64,000 nt of DNA. Origin: Diadema setosum (Eukaryota > Echinodermata > Echinoidea > Diadematoida > Diadematidae). Location of the stretch: NCBI RefSeq assembly GCF_964275005.1, contig NC_092705.1:22344480-22408479 (forward strand). The letters run 5' to 3'. Shown piece after piece: positions 45,785 to 56,737 of the stretch (position 1 is its first letter; every line of letters begins with the position of its first letter). The translations under genes and the position numbers were made by a program. Under the pieces are notes generated by a model. It searched no databases, was not told where the DNA came from, and saw nothing but the letters and a program-made list of their open reading frames with translations.

Positions 45785-45827
45785 TTAAACCATGGTTTCA
45801 TTTGTACCACCTTCGTGAATTCGGGCC

Positions 45828-47200
45828 AAAAGGTTTGCAGTGTCTGCTTAGGCAGCACATTTCATGATAAAGCTTGCTTGCATTAATATATCAGCTGAGA
45901 GAAATAACATGACATTCTGCCATAACTTTGGCGGAATGAAGCATCGATGTTGGGCGAGTGGTGTGAGAACGTAAAACCGGGAATGCGAACACAATTTTTA
46001 AAATTTTTTCATCTTGTTCAAAGTCCACTCATTACTCTGCATTTGATATTCATTACAATTTTCTGAAACACAGAGTTCTTGTCTCCGATGGCAAGCTTGA
46101 AAACGATCTTCCAATTAGGGCAATGAAACCTGAGGGGTGCTGTAATCATGCACAATGCAAAATACTCTCTTGTGTGGTAGTATTAGCATGCATTAGCATG
46201 CTGATCCTAGCAATTGAATAGCAACATACTTGATATGATTGACACACAAATATATATGTTCACTTTTCTGTGATCATATTTGGGAATGTTCAGCAAATAG
46301 CTACAGAAAATTCAGTCTCTACAGATTTGTCATGTTTCTAGATTGTACATGTATCCAGTTCCTACTACAGATTTGTCAACTTTGAGATAGGAATTGCAGT
46401 GTACCTCACCTAAGTTGAATATAAAGGACTGAAGAAATAACTTTGACTTGGAGAAAATGAGGGATAAAACTCAATAGGATATCCAGAGAAGAGAACTTGA
46501 AAAGACCTTCAACTCAGGCAATTATTCAACTTTATTAAGGTTGAATGTAGATGATGCTGCTGTTATGCTCACAATGGAAAACAAAAAAGCATCGATTCAT
46601 ATGAACTGCACTCGGCAAAACCAAACCTTGTGTAAATTCATGACAGCACGTGTCTTCGATACATCCAAGTAGGTCTGAAAAATCACTGCACGATTGATAC
46701 ATGGAGATTTGATGGCCTGTTAACTGGAAAGTGTTGAGGTCTGCCAGAGTGACATAGACTGCAAATCAGTGATCCACTGTGCTTGATAATGCAGGTCATT
46801 TGCACTTCCCACACGCAACGGATTAACTTACGACAACTTGCCACTCTTTGCAATGCAGGGCCCAGGTTGCCCTGCGGCAACACCAATCCACGAGTGCCCT
46901 TGGAACCAAACATGAAGCTGACACTTGTTATCTTTATCACAAAAGAAACTCAGGCTTACCTTCCAGCTTGGAAGTAGGGTAATCACGTACCACTGTCACA
47001 CAGATTTTGTTTTTTCCAGTCATCAACCTTTCCACATGTGCCTAAAAATTGATCACATTCATGAAAGACAAATTGTACATTAAATTGTGCTTGAGAACGG
47101 CTTTAACTCTGCAGATAAGAAAAAACAGACAGCATACATATTCTTGAAACAAAAAGCTAGGTGTGTTACACACTGACAAGTTTACTTTCAATGTTGCAGA
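45828..47200. other. Flank and probable 3'UTR of RNF168 (- strand)
   Basis: No other gene recognised. TTTATT at 46531-46536 gives AATAAA on the - strand, 665 bases past the RNF168 stop, the first canonical poly(A) signal I found for that gene. Confidence 0.45.
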
Positions 47201-48842
47201 TTAGTCTGAGATATTGAAGACATTCTTTCTTTGTGTCCGAAGCTCGTAGGCATCTTCGGTTCCTTTGGCACGGTTGACTTCACACCTGGTGCTCTTGACT
47301 TCGTTGTCAAACTCCTTCTGGAGTTGCTCGGCTAACAGTCGGTCCTCTTCTTCTTGTCGCAGCCTCTGCTGCTCCTCACTCAGAAGCTCCATATACCTGA
47401 GGATGGTGTCCCCGGACTTGCGAGGCATCTTGGCGGATGGCATCACCTTACTCCCATTTGCCTTCCCATGATTCCTCGCTGCCGACTTTCTGTCAATGCT
47501 GGGGTTGTCATTGCACAGAGATTGTGACTTGCAATGAGAATTGGAGTCTGTCATGCTCTTGTTCTTGTCCAGACTTGGCTGACCGTAGTCTCTGGACGTT
47601 GATGCCATATCTGACTTTGAAATCAGTGAGCTGTCTCTACTGACGTGGCCATTGCTCTGGCCTACACTGGACTTCCCATTGTGAAATGAGAGGGCTTTGG
47701 AGACATTTGACGGTTTGTGATCAGACAGTAAGTTTGCATTACTTTCTTCCTTGACTTCTGTTTCACAGTCATGGCTTGCAAGCCAGTCACTGTAGGATAT
47801 TTCAACATTGCGGGGTTTTCTATCTGACTTGAGTGTTTGATTGGGCTTGATTTCAGTATTTCCATTAGATCTGCTAGTTTTATTTGTGTCATGCAAACCA
47901 GGCTGTGCTTTTTCAATCTCTTTACTGTTTGCTTGCACACTATCTTCTTTGCCGATACGATGGCCATTTCCCTGAGATAATTGACTGCTTGATACACCGC
48001 TACTTGATAGAGATTCGCTGATCTCATCTGGCAAAAATGGCAGTGGGGGCACCCTGCTCTCGCTCTTTTCTTCCGACTTTAATCTCGAGTTCTTCGCTGC
48101 CTTGGCACTGATGGTGTCTCTCATGATACTCAATGTCACTCGCGTTTGCAATTTTGTGTGCTCACGCATGGCATATGTCTTGATGGGTGTTTGCACTACT
48201 TTCTTGCCATTGGGCTTGGCCAACCCATCCACTTCATCATGTCCCTTTGTGGTGAAGTTGTGATCAGCCTCTAGCAAATCTTTGCTTTTCTTCCCAGATG
48301 GTGTAGGTGGCTTTGGCACAAATTCACCCAACGTCCCACTTTTTCTCCTGTTGTGGTTGTGATCCGTACCCTCGTCGCCGCAAGCAGCATCTCCGCCGCC
48401 GCCGGCTTTGCCCATCCTCAACTGGAGCTCGGCGTCCACACGGATGTGGACTTCCTCGTCGCTGCAACAGTCCATCGCCGCTTCTCCCTGCAAGCACGGC
48501 GGCTCTGGGGCTGCAATGCCACGAATGGCGGCGTCCTCCATCCGCGCCTTCTTCAGCGGGGGTCCCTCCAGCTGACCGACTCTCCGTCCTCCTGTCTTTG
48601 TCTGCCTGCTCTTCTGCCAGGTTGTCCGCTCTGGCCGTTTCTGATGGGCGTTGGTCATCGTGGATTTGGACGAGGCGCCCAGCTGCTCACACTGCTTTTC
48701 CTTCAGTTCCTGCCAGCGTGCCTTCATGAAGGATGACATCCCGACAGACGGAGAGTTGCTCTCTTCCCTGTCCATCTTCTTCAGATTGCGGGGAGTAGTG
48801 AAGACGATTGGCGGTGAATCTGCTCTCCCATTGGCAAGTTTC
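47201..48842 (-). CDS. RNF168: RNF168 exon 7 (long C-terminal exon, MIU2-LRM2)
   Basis: Acceptor CTACTCTCAG, 547 codons to TAA. Long disordered Ser/Lys/Asn-rich stretch, KSGDTILRYMELLSEEQQRL leading into MIU2 (EDRLLAEQLQKEF) and LRM2 (TEDAYELR), ending NVFNISD. The frame open above 48842 is intron. The + strand frames at 48307-48736 are shadows. Confidence 0.95.
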
Positions 48843-51800
48843 CTGAGAGTAGGGGGTAATAAAAATTCTAAATGTAGGTACAAACGCCTTGAAATCACTA
48901 CATACTTTTAGTGACGCTGTGGCAGTTCAAAGGCACATCCAAACTTCATCAAAATTGGGACAAAATTCAGGTGAATACAGCACAGAGATGAGTCCAGAGA
49001 TGATGGTCAGCCAAATTTACAATTTGATACTTGTTTGGGGTGGAAATTTTCATTTTTGATCACTTTATCTGTAGCTGACTCATACCAATGTTAACATTCC
49101 TTCGCATAACCTGAAAGATTTAAAAGATATGTGCCCCCAATAAAAACTGTCAAACTACAATTTTGTATATCTGTCATTTTGCAATAGCTTGTCATACCCA
49201 ACTCTAAAACAGGCATGGAATCCACAACAAGGAGGCAATCAACAGTTTGTGTCCCATGGACAATATTTCACAGTGTACAGCTCCCAATAACGGTGGTTGA
49301 GCTCAGCAGGGCCTCTTTAAAATTACTTAGCTTAAAAAAGATCACCATTTCTGCCAAAGTATTTGCATCAAACACAGCATTTTAGGGACAACTTTACCAC
49401 CTAGACTTACTCCGAGTAACTGAGACTGAACGACACAAAAATGACATATGGGTACAATTCAATTTATTTCTGAGATACAATGGTGGTGCAATCTTACTTG
49501 TGGGCTGTCCGGGGTGAAATGTGGATGGGCTTGAAGTGATTCATCTCGGCTGAGATGCTGTCGTTGCTGTCGGTGCTGTGGGCCCGGATGTCCTCCTCCT
49601 CCAGTTGCGCGAGGCGAGGGGCCTTCAGAACGACGGGGGAGAATGCTCCTTTCGGTCGCAGAGTCTCCTCCTCCTCCTCCTCTTCCTCCTCATCTCCATG
49701 ACTACGCTCGTCCTCAGCTTCATCCTTCTTGACCTCCTCGATGTCCTGAATCTCTGCACTAAGTCTTGGTATGGCATCTGCTTTTCAATATGACGGGCAC
49801 ATTTGTAAGAAGGTATTACATGTCAGGGTGCAGCACGGTTGTTATGTTAGATACTTTTGCTTCAGTCATTAACACACATGTAAGTTCTGTATAAAAGGAG
49901 TAGCAAATCCTCATTTTTTTTTTCATAACTGGTTGTTTCACCCTAGATGCATCAGCTACTTGAAATTACTGGTCAAAAATCAAACTTCAGTAATGAAGTC
50001 ATAAATGTGATATCACATTTCAACAAGGACAGTGAATTTTGTGCGTGCGTGTGTGTGTGTGTGTGCGTGTCGTGAACTCTGCATTAAAAGGAAGAAATCA
50101 ATAAAATATCTTTCCCATTTTCTCAATTTGGCATGTTCCTTACACCAGTGGAATCACCATAAAGTGGCAGGTGTATTGTTTGTCACCTAAATGTTGGCTA
50201 ATCACATCAAACATAGGAGTTTCATTCAACCTGTTTTCACGAATTCCAGAGCTTTTCACCTTTTTGCCAAACAAACACAACTCATTCATTTCAAATGAAA
50301 ATAGCAATCTTATAAAAATCTGTGTGGTTCGATAAAAATTAAATATCTAACTATGATAAACTGAGGAAAGGTTTTGGTGATGAAAAGTGATGACACACAA
50401 AGTCTGCATTGATGGTACTCATGCACAGTAGCTTCTAGTAAGTTATACCTATCACGCCTGAATTGAACTCAGATCAAACATCTTAATCTTTCATTAGGAG
50501 GTTATGGAAAACTTTGGGAAGTTTCTAATAGGCACCAACCTGAGAACTGGGATGATGTGGATGGTTGGTCCATGATGCTCCTTGGGCTTGCAAGCAGTCG
50601 CCTGGCGGAAGACTGCTCCCTGTGGCTGGCCGGAGACAGGAACGCCTCGATGCTAACACACTTGATGGAGGAGGAACTGTTCTTGCGAGATGAACCGGAA
50701 GACGACGTCAAGATGACCACGTTGGAAGGCTTGGGACTCGGGCTCTGCAGAGAGGTGAAGTAAGAGGGAGACGGTAACAAGGGGATGGCAAAGATATTTG
50801 CAATATCTAGACTGCATGTAGAGAAGGGAGACACAAATATGTCATATCAACTGTTAGCATCACTGAAGAGCATTTTTCTTTTTCCATAGGTACTTCAAAA
50901 TCCTGTTACATGACAAAATGAAGACAAACGAAAATTCAGGCAATATTGTAGGATCAACGCTCGTTACTAAACATCTTAAAGTCACATCTCTATTTTTTCC
51001 CCTCAACAATCCAAAATTCATCGCTCTTCACTGTCTTTGTCATCTTTATTCTTCAATTCAGTTAAATACCAATATTTGCCTGTTTGTTACTGTACCAAAC
51101 ATAAGTTACACCAATTTACACATCGATCAGAATATGGATACATACACCAGACAAGGACTGCTCTGACATCTGCAGTCTCCTTGCAAATTCCTCGTCCCTC
51201 AATACCTGCTCTTTTACGACATGAACCTTTTCTCCACGATGAATCTGCAAAAAATGATGAGAAATGGTGTAACTGTTGATTGCCTCCTCCAATGACGTTA
51301 AAAAACATCCCACAGTGAATACAGCACTCTCCCATAGCAGAAAACATTTGAAAAACCTTGCTGAACAAGAATCATTCTATGTGATATGCGGTATGAGGAA
51401 AGACTAGGATCAATTTGCGACTTCTCTGCAGCCATTGAAGACAGCCAGCGCTTTCTTGAGCACTTTCCCTTCTACAAGTCTTTGTGTATCAAAGTGATAT
51501 TACAGGCGCAATACCATGCAATTGATTATCATCCCATCAGTTAGGGCCCTCATGCATCAATACTGGTTATAGAGTGGGTAGCGAGAATCCTTCCATCTCA
51601 TTGGTCGAGAGCTATGTGTTGACTTTTCACTGGCTGCATGCTGAGTCACAGTGGTAAAACATGTGATCGTGCACTGAGCAAGGGTATGCGCACTTGTAGC
51701 AAAGATTCACACACTAAGCAAGCGTTTGCACACTCAGTACAAGATGCCTATTGGCTAAAAATCATATATCCAGTACTTTTTTCCATGCATCCAGTAAATA

Positions 51801-54800
51801 CCGGATGCATGGTAGTACTGGATGTAGGTTTTTCAGGCTCTCGTCCATGGCAAGCCAAAAGGAAATGCATCCAGTAAATTTGCCATCAGGTAACATGATA
51901 GAAAAATAGATTTTTGGCAAGAAAATTACCCATTCTATAACACAGCTGACGCACAAGTCTTGTTGTGTGTCAGTCAGAATAGTGTGCATGCGGTAACTAT
52001 ACAATTTAGCTTAAACCCACTTGGCTTCGCCTCATGGGTCAAGCATTCCATAGTTACCTGATGCACACAACTCATGATAACTACAGGGGTGCAGAGTATT
52101 CTTTTACCACTGGATGGGGATCCTCCTCAGCAAGTTTCCGGGCCAGTTCTGCATCCTGCTGCTCCTGGGTGAGCAGCTCCTCCTTTCGCCTCTCAAACTG
52201 CTGTACTTCCTGCTTCTGGAGCTCGCGGATGTATTCCTCGCTGCGCTTCACTGCTTCCTCCAGCTCACGACGCCGTTGTTCCTGGAGCTGAGATCACAGC
52301 ACGGAATACAAGTTTTATGGGATTTCATTGAGGTTTGGTTGCATCGACTTTAAGGACATTGTAGAGAAAGAAATGCACCAGCAATGATGAAAAGAACAAC
52401 AATAATAGTAATAGTGATGATGATGATGATGATCGTCAACTGTAAGTCTGATGAAGATAAACATGTCAAATCTTGCCATATCATGGACCTGACAGATAGA
52501 TTCTTTGAACAGGACTAGTATTACTCTTTCATATACAACGTGTATGTCATTCCTGTTATCATTGTAAACTCAAGCAATGTAAGCTTGTCCACTTCATTCT
52601 ACATTATTCATTCTTCATCATCCACTTCTAACTCAATACTTCATTACAGGTCAAGAGATACACAGTGGAAAAAGCATTTCTTTTTGTTGTTGTTGTTGTT
52701 TTTTTCAAGCATGTACATACCTCACAGGAATCAGAGTTACAAAAGTTGTAGCACCTAGCTTCACTTCATTACAGATCTTCTATCACTTAGTAGCAAAAAA
52801 CATCGAACAATGGAGGAAGAAAAAAGCTTTGAACTCCCTGGGAACTTAAAGACTGTTCTGATATATGGTCAAAACAAAACCCTCCCTGAAATGCAAAACA
52901 CAGCAAAGACATGCACGCACAATGTGTGCTCAATTTCCTTCAAAATACTACAAGACTACAGAATGCGAGAACAGTAGATACAAGACTACAAGAGGGAAAG
53001 AGCATTCAAGAACTTTCAACAAGCCTTAAAGTTCCCAAGGGCATGGGGATATTGTGTACCTAGTGGAAAAATAAAATATTGGAATGGGCAACAAACCAGA
53101 TGAACAGATACCGTAATATAAAAATGTTGCACAGGTCTGAGTACTGTACATCAGCAGGAATGGTGTGCAGAAGGTACAAACATAACTAAGAAATGCTTAA
53201 TCCACCAGGCAAAGCTGAGCGTGTTTAGGCTCAATTAAATACATTGTTGTTACTGCATGCACACTATTCCTACTGCTGTACGAAAATACATGTACATCAT
53301 CTGTTTTAGAACAGGGGCATTTTTTTTTTTTTATTTGCCAGAAATCTACTTTTTTAATGATGCCACCTAAGGGCAAAATTACTGGATGCATTTCTATTTG
53401 GCATCTAAGTTTACTGGATATTATATGGTTTGCTAACCAAGTGGCATCTCATGTAAGCGTGCGAACGCTTGCTTAGTGCGTGAACTCTTGCTACGAAAAG
53501 GTCTGTACATTTTGTATACATGACTTGGCATTCCTTCCTTGCATTTGGCCTGTTTGTCCAGAGGTGTAGAAAAAGCATTGTTATATGCACCTTTTCAGCT
53601 TCTTTTTTGAATTCTGCTCCAATTTCTCCTGGCTCAGCCACTTGCACAGCTGGCAGTATGGGTTGAGTCATCAGATCTAATGATGAGAGAGAGGGAGAGA
53701 GACAAAGTATATTTTCATGCCTGTTTGAGGGTTATTCCAAGGAGCTGAATAGCTCCTTGGTTATTCCATCACAGGCATTCATCATCCCTTTTACGTTGCA
53801 CATGGCACATTGCAAAGTGCATTTAGAGTGCTCGCTTATGAAAGAGTGAGCTGTTAGTGTTAAAATAACTTTATTGAAAGTCGACATCGAGATCAATGCT
53901 TCTCGACAACTGATTTCGTTAAAACTTAAATGTGATCAGAAAAATGTAAAATTGCTTGTGATTTTGGTGCAATTTGGTTTTGACTTTTATAGAAATCAAG
54001 ACATCTAGACAGCCCTACATGAATATAAAAGGACTTACAGTTATGTACATTTCCTACTGCATGCCGTTTACAGGTACTTGACCTACACACAGTAGTCCAC
54101 ATTAAAAAAAATATACCGGGTGTCCCAAAAACAGCGGAACAGTGGATTTTCAGTACCTTGCGTTCTAAAAGTGATATTACTATTTTTTGACATCATTAGA
54201 AAGAGCATCTTCAAAATCATGAAATTTGCTTCAGAACTTTTTATTCTATGCCAATTTCTGTAAATGCAATCATTTTAAAATTTCGCTGGATTTTTGCGAT
54301 GTGTGAAATAATAATTTGGGTGCAACACGTGTTCCATACGGTGAATTGTGTAAACTCGTTGATCCATGTCAAAAAAAAAAAGATACAGCTTTCACATTGG
54401 GCGCGCACTCACACACACAGACACACACACACTGTTTTTTTCCTGGCCCGCGCCCAATGTGAAAGCTGTATCATTTGTTGACATGGATCACCGAGCTTAC
54501 ACAATATTCACCGTATGGATCGCGTGTCGCACCCAAATTATTATCTCATAGCATACACAGTCACAAAAATCCAGCGAAATTTGAAAATGACTGCATTTAC
54601 AGAAATTGGCGTAGAATATTAATAAGTATTAAACCAAATTTCATGATTTTGGTATCATTGTCTTATCGCTGCGGAAGATGCTCTTTCTAATGATGTCAAA
54701 AAATATATCACTTTTAGAACGCAAGTTACTAAAAATCCACCATTCCGCTTTTTTTGGGACACCCGGTACTAGGCGGTAGGGCCTAGTTCAGAACTAATAA

Positions 54801-55566
54801 AATAGTTCTGTCCATTGTAGTAGAAGTAGAAAAAGCAAATGCATGCAAGAATAACAAATGATTCACTTTGAAATCTCTAAATTTTATCAATGTCATGTGA
54901 TCATGTCATGTTCATGTAAATTTAACGTTACATCCCTGGCACTGACTGACAACTTATCTGAATTCAATATTATTTTTTATTACTATTTATCAGTGATTAT
55001 TCATTGTAAATTTACACGATTGTACATGTACATGTACAAGTGTAATTACTTACTAGGTCCACACATCAGAAAACAACCAAACAAAATAGAGAATAATGTC
55101 TTCACAGCTTAGCTGCTTAGTTCACAACCTGGATAGTGATGCCGACAACAACACTCACAACCACCGTCGCACCGACAACACACTCTACATAACACTCACA
55201 ACATGATAAACCTAGACAACATGCAGTCAAGACTTGTCACTCAGCTCAGAAGGAAAGAGAACAGAATTTACCAAGCACATCGTCCTCTCCTTCTTCACCC
55301 GTTTCCATTCTTCTTTTGCACAATTCAGGAAATGCTTGCTGAATACTCGTCCATCTGCTCTTGTTGATCAGGAGGCCAGCTCGGGCCTGTTTTCTCGCCC
55401 AGCTACTGATTCGCAGACGACACATCGGGCAAGTCAGGTTAGCCTGCTCGACGTTCTGCTTGAAGCACGGCATGCAAAGCTCGTGTTGACAAGGCATCGT
55501 GACTGGCTCCACCAAAATGCACAGGCATATTGGGCAAATGCACTCCGATAACTTTAGAGAAGACAT
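47201..55566 (-). CDS. RNF168: RNF168-family RING E3 ubiquitin ligase (gene span)
   Basis: Seven exons in phase give 928 residues. In vertebrates RNF168 extends ubiquitin marks on H2A at DNA double-strand breaks after RNF8, recruiting 53BP1 and BRCA1. Evidence: a RING with ligands C11, C14, C26, H28, C31, C34, C46, C49 inside SECICPICLCILVEPVTMPC and CPMCRLRISSW; an LRM1-like PGEIGAEFKKE; UMI-like SEEYIRELQKQ (143-153); MIU1 (DAELARKLAEED, about 172); a further MIU-like DEEFARRLQMSE (about 204); an acidic exon; and near the C-terminus MIU2 (EDRLLAEQLQKEFDNE) followed by LRM2 (EDAYELR, 911-917). The MIU2-LRM2 pair is diagnostic for RNF168/RNF169; UMI and MIU1 favour RNF168, though an ancestor of both paralogues is possible. 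The ATG at 55566 has A at -3; the frame upstream to 55614 has only TTG. Confidence 0.94.
49498..49777 (-). CDS. RNF168: RNF168 exon 6 (acidic)
   Basis: It completes Asp and encodes IPRLSAEIQDIEEVKKDEAE, a nine-Glu run, then RPKGAFSPVVLKAPRL and HFKPIHISPRTAHK. Weak acceptor tract (TTGAAAAGCAG) but both phases fit. Donor GTAAGA. Confidence 0.85.
50540..50744 (-). CDS. RNF168: RNF168 exon 5 (Ser-rich)
   Basis: Acceptor CTCTGCAG, donor GTTGGT. Low-complexity Ser/Pro/Arg region (SPSPKPSNVVILTSSSGSS) with SIEAFLSPASH, likely disordered and a candidate phosphorylation region. Confidence 0.85.
51146..51244 (-). CDS. RNF168: RNF168 exon 4 (extra MIU-like motif)
   Basis: Thirty-three codons, phase 0-0, using donor GTATGT; the alternative GT two bases earlier would break the frame of exon 5. 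It encodes IHRGEKVHVVKEQVLRDEEF then ARRLQMSEQSLSG. Confidence 0.85.
51697..51925 (+). repeat. Inverted repeat, arm 1, intron 3 of RNF168
   Basis: CACTAAGCAAGCGTTTGCAC, GATGCCTATTGGCTA, AAATGCATCCAGTAAATTTG and GATTTTTGGCAA recur in the same order, in reverse complement, at 53335-53498. Confidence 0.75.
52108..52287 (-). CDS. RNF168: RNF168 exon 3 (UMI and MIU1)
   Basis: Sixty codons, phase 0-0, acceptor GATCTCAG, donor GTAAAA. Coiled-coil-like Glu/Arg-rich helix with SEEYIRELQKQEVQQF and QQDAELARKLAEED, the ubiquitin-binding UMI and MIU1. Inverted repeats sit in the introns on both sides. Confidence 0.93.
53335..53498 (-). repeat. Inverted repeat, arm 2, intron 2 of RNF168
   Basis: Reverse-complement partner of 51697-51925 (AAATGCATCCAGTAATTTTG on the - strand). 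Exon 3 lies between the arms. Confidence 0.75.
53591..53676 (-). CDS. RNF168: RNF168 exon 2 (LRM1-like)
   Basis: Acceptor CATCATTAG, donor GTGCAT. It encodes LMTQPILPAVQVAEPGEIGA then EFKKEAEK; PGE..xEFxxE corresponds to the KPGELRREYEEE segment. Confidence 0.88.
54116..54766. mobile_element. mariner-type foldback element, TA-flanked
   Basis: CCGGGTGTCCCAAAAACAGC and the inverse TTTTTTTGGGACACCCGG with TA on each side. Pairing continues (TAAAAGTGATATTA, TGACATCATTAGAAAGAGC) almost to the centre, where ACAGCTTTCACATTGGGCGC is also inverted around a (CA)n loop. 651 bp in RNF168 intron 1, no transposase. Confidence 0.88.
55272..55566 (-). CDS. RNF168: RNF168 exon 1 (RING)
   Basis: 98 codons plus one base, donor GTAAAT. 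Starts MSSLKLSECICP; holds the whole C3HC4 RING and the SSWARKQAR basic helix that in RNF168 contacts the nucleosome, then an acidic GEEGEDD tail. Confidence 0.95.
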
Positions 55567-55893
55567 CTTTTGTACATGTTCAGCGTTCGTCAAAAAACAA
55601 TATAAACTGTACAAGTTAATAACAAAGCAGTGTCAAGTACGTGATCTCTCTCTACTTAGTGAGGAAGGTCCTATACATCGATTTCCCTGGCTGGGACCTT
55701 CGTAGCCTTCCTTGTACACACAAGTACCTGTCGCAACAAGTCGCCATACTTGAAGAGTGTATGATTCAACGCGTGCGTAATGTGGTAACACACAGTGCAC
55801 TGTATTAACTACGGTGCCCTCGATCATAATATGTTGCATTACGCATGACCTCTGGTGGCGTGCACAACACACACAAAAACACACAGACAGGTA
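55567..55893 (-). promoter_or_regulatory. RNF168 5' flank
   Basis: Immediately upstream of the start codon. No TATA box is evident and no further exon could be identified. Promoter role is inferred from position only. Confidence 0.3.
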
Positions 55894-55972
55894 TGGCGCG
55901 CTATATGCCCAATATTAATTCCGATAAACTTAGTTTTTCGACCGAAAAACTATTGTACAGTCGATGAACTCT

Positions 55973-56737
55973 GGGGTGGTATTCTGAGGTCGTAATTAAG
56001 TCTTTAATTAACTTCGTGATTAAGTCGTGAAGTTAATAGGCCCTTAATCATGGGCAAAATCGGTATTCTGAGGACGTAATTAAGGTATGATTAAGTCCCC
56101 TGTAATTATCTTAGGTCCCTCCCATCTAATTGTTATTCCATCCAATCAGACGCGTTGTTAGAAGCCAAAATGATGATTACACGCGCAAATATGCCCTCAA
56201 TGCGCGCTCCTGCACGCCCCCTGTAATTACAACCCAAGAGCTCAGTGCGCACACTCCGGTATTTGATTACAACCACTCACCTACGCACGCGAAGATCTTA
56301 ACCTCTTTGCTCACATAAAATGACAAAATTCCTCGAAGATCGGCTATATTTCTTTTTTTCTCTGAATTCTACGGATACCATGATAACAAGATTCAACCGC
56401 TCCTCGGTTACCGAAGACGGTAAGCATCGTTGTGGCAGAGAAAACACGATGTAATGTGTGATATCGGAGTAGTTAATGACACTCTTTGGTATCATTAAGT
56501 TTTCCATTAACTTTCATACTTAATTACACCCTCAGAATACCGATTCGTAATTAACTCTGTGATTAAGTCCTCTCAGAGATGCACGCGCATTGATACGCGC
56601 AAACGCGTAGGTCCTTCCCGCCAAAACGCTTGTTGCTATGGTAGTTAATATATCCCCTACTTAATCATGCTCTCAGAATACCAATTCGGTAATTAAGTGC
56701 TAATCAGACACTTAATTAGCTCTCAGAATACGGCCCC
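55973..56737. mobile_element. MITE with GTATTCTGAG..TAATTAAG ends (nested)
   Basis: GGGGTGGTATTCTGAGGTCG and the inverse GCTCTCAGAATACGGCCCC. The words GTATTCTGAGRRCGTAATTAAG and CTCAGAATACC recur inside as secondary inverted copies. Confidence 0.75.

Larger units (their letters stand above)
44010..45827. mobile_element. Hairpin MITE D with perfect 38-bp TIRs, split by two insertions
   Basis: GGCCCGAATTCACGAAGGTG and the next 18 bases (44010-44047) are exactly inverted at 45790-45827. Without the two inner TTAA elements, D would be about 316 bp and almost wholly palindromic; GACCATGGAGC/GCTCCATGG and AAGTGTCGCA/TGCGACACTT pair further in. Its core (44080-44245) is a degenerate array of ATTTCGTTAACGAAAT-like words. 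Confidence 0.85.

Noticed and set aside
48307..48736. Two + strand frames over 120 codons
   Set aside because: Shadows of RNF168 exon 7, no family similarity.
51146..51148. Donor GTGTAT at 51147 for RNF168 exon 4
   Set aside because: It would put exon 5 out of frame with an early stop; the GTATGT donor two bases later keeps the frame.
55567..55614. Upstream start for RNF168 at 55614
   Set aside because: The codon there is TTG, not ATG; the ATG at 55566 has a good context and matches the family N-terminus.
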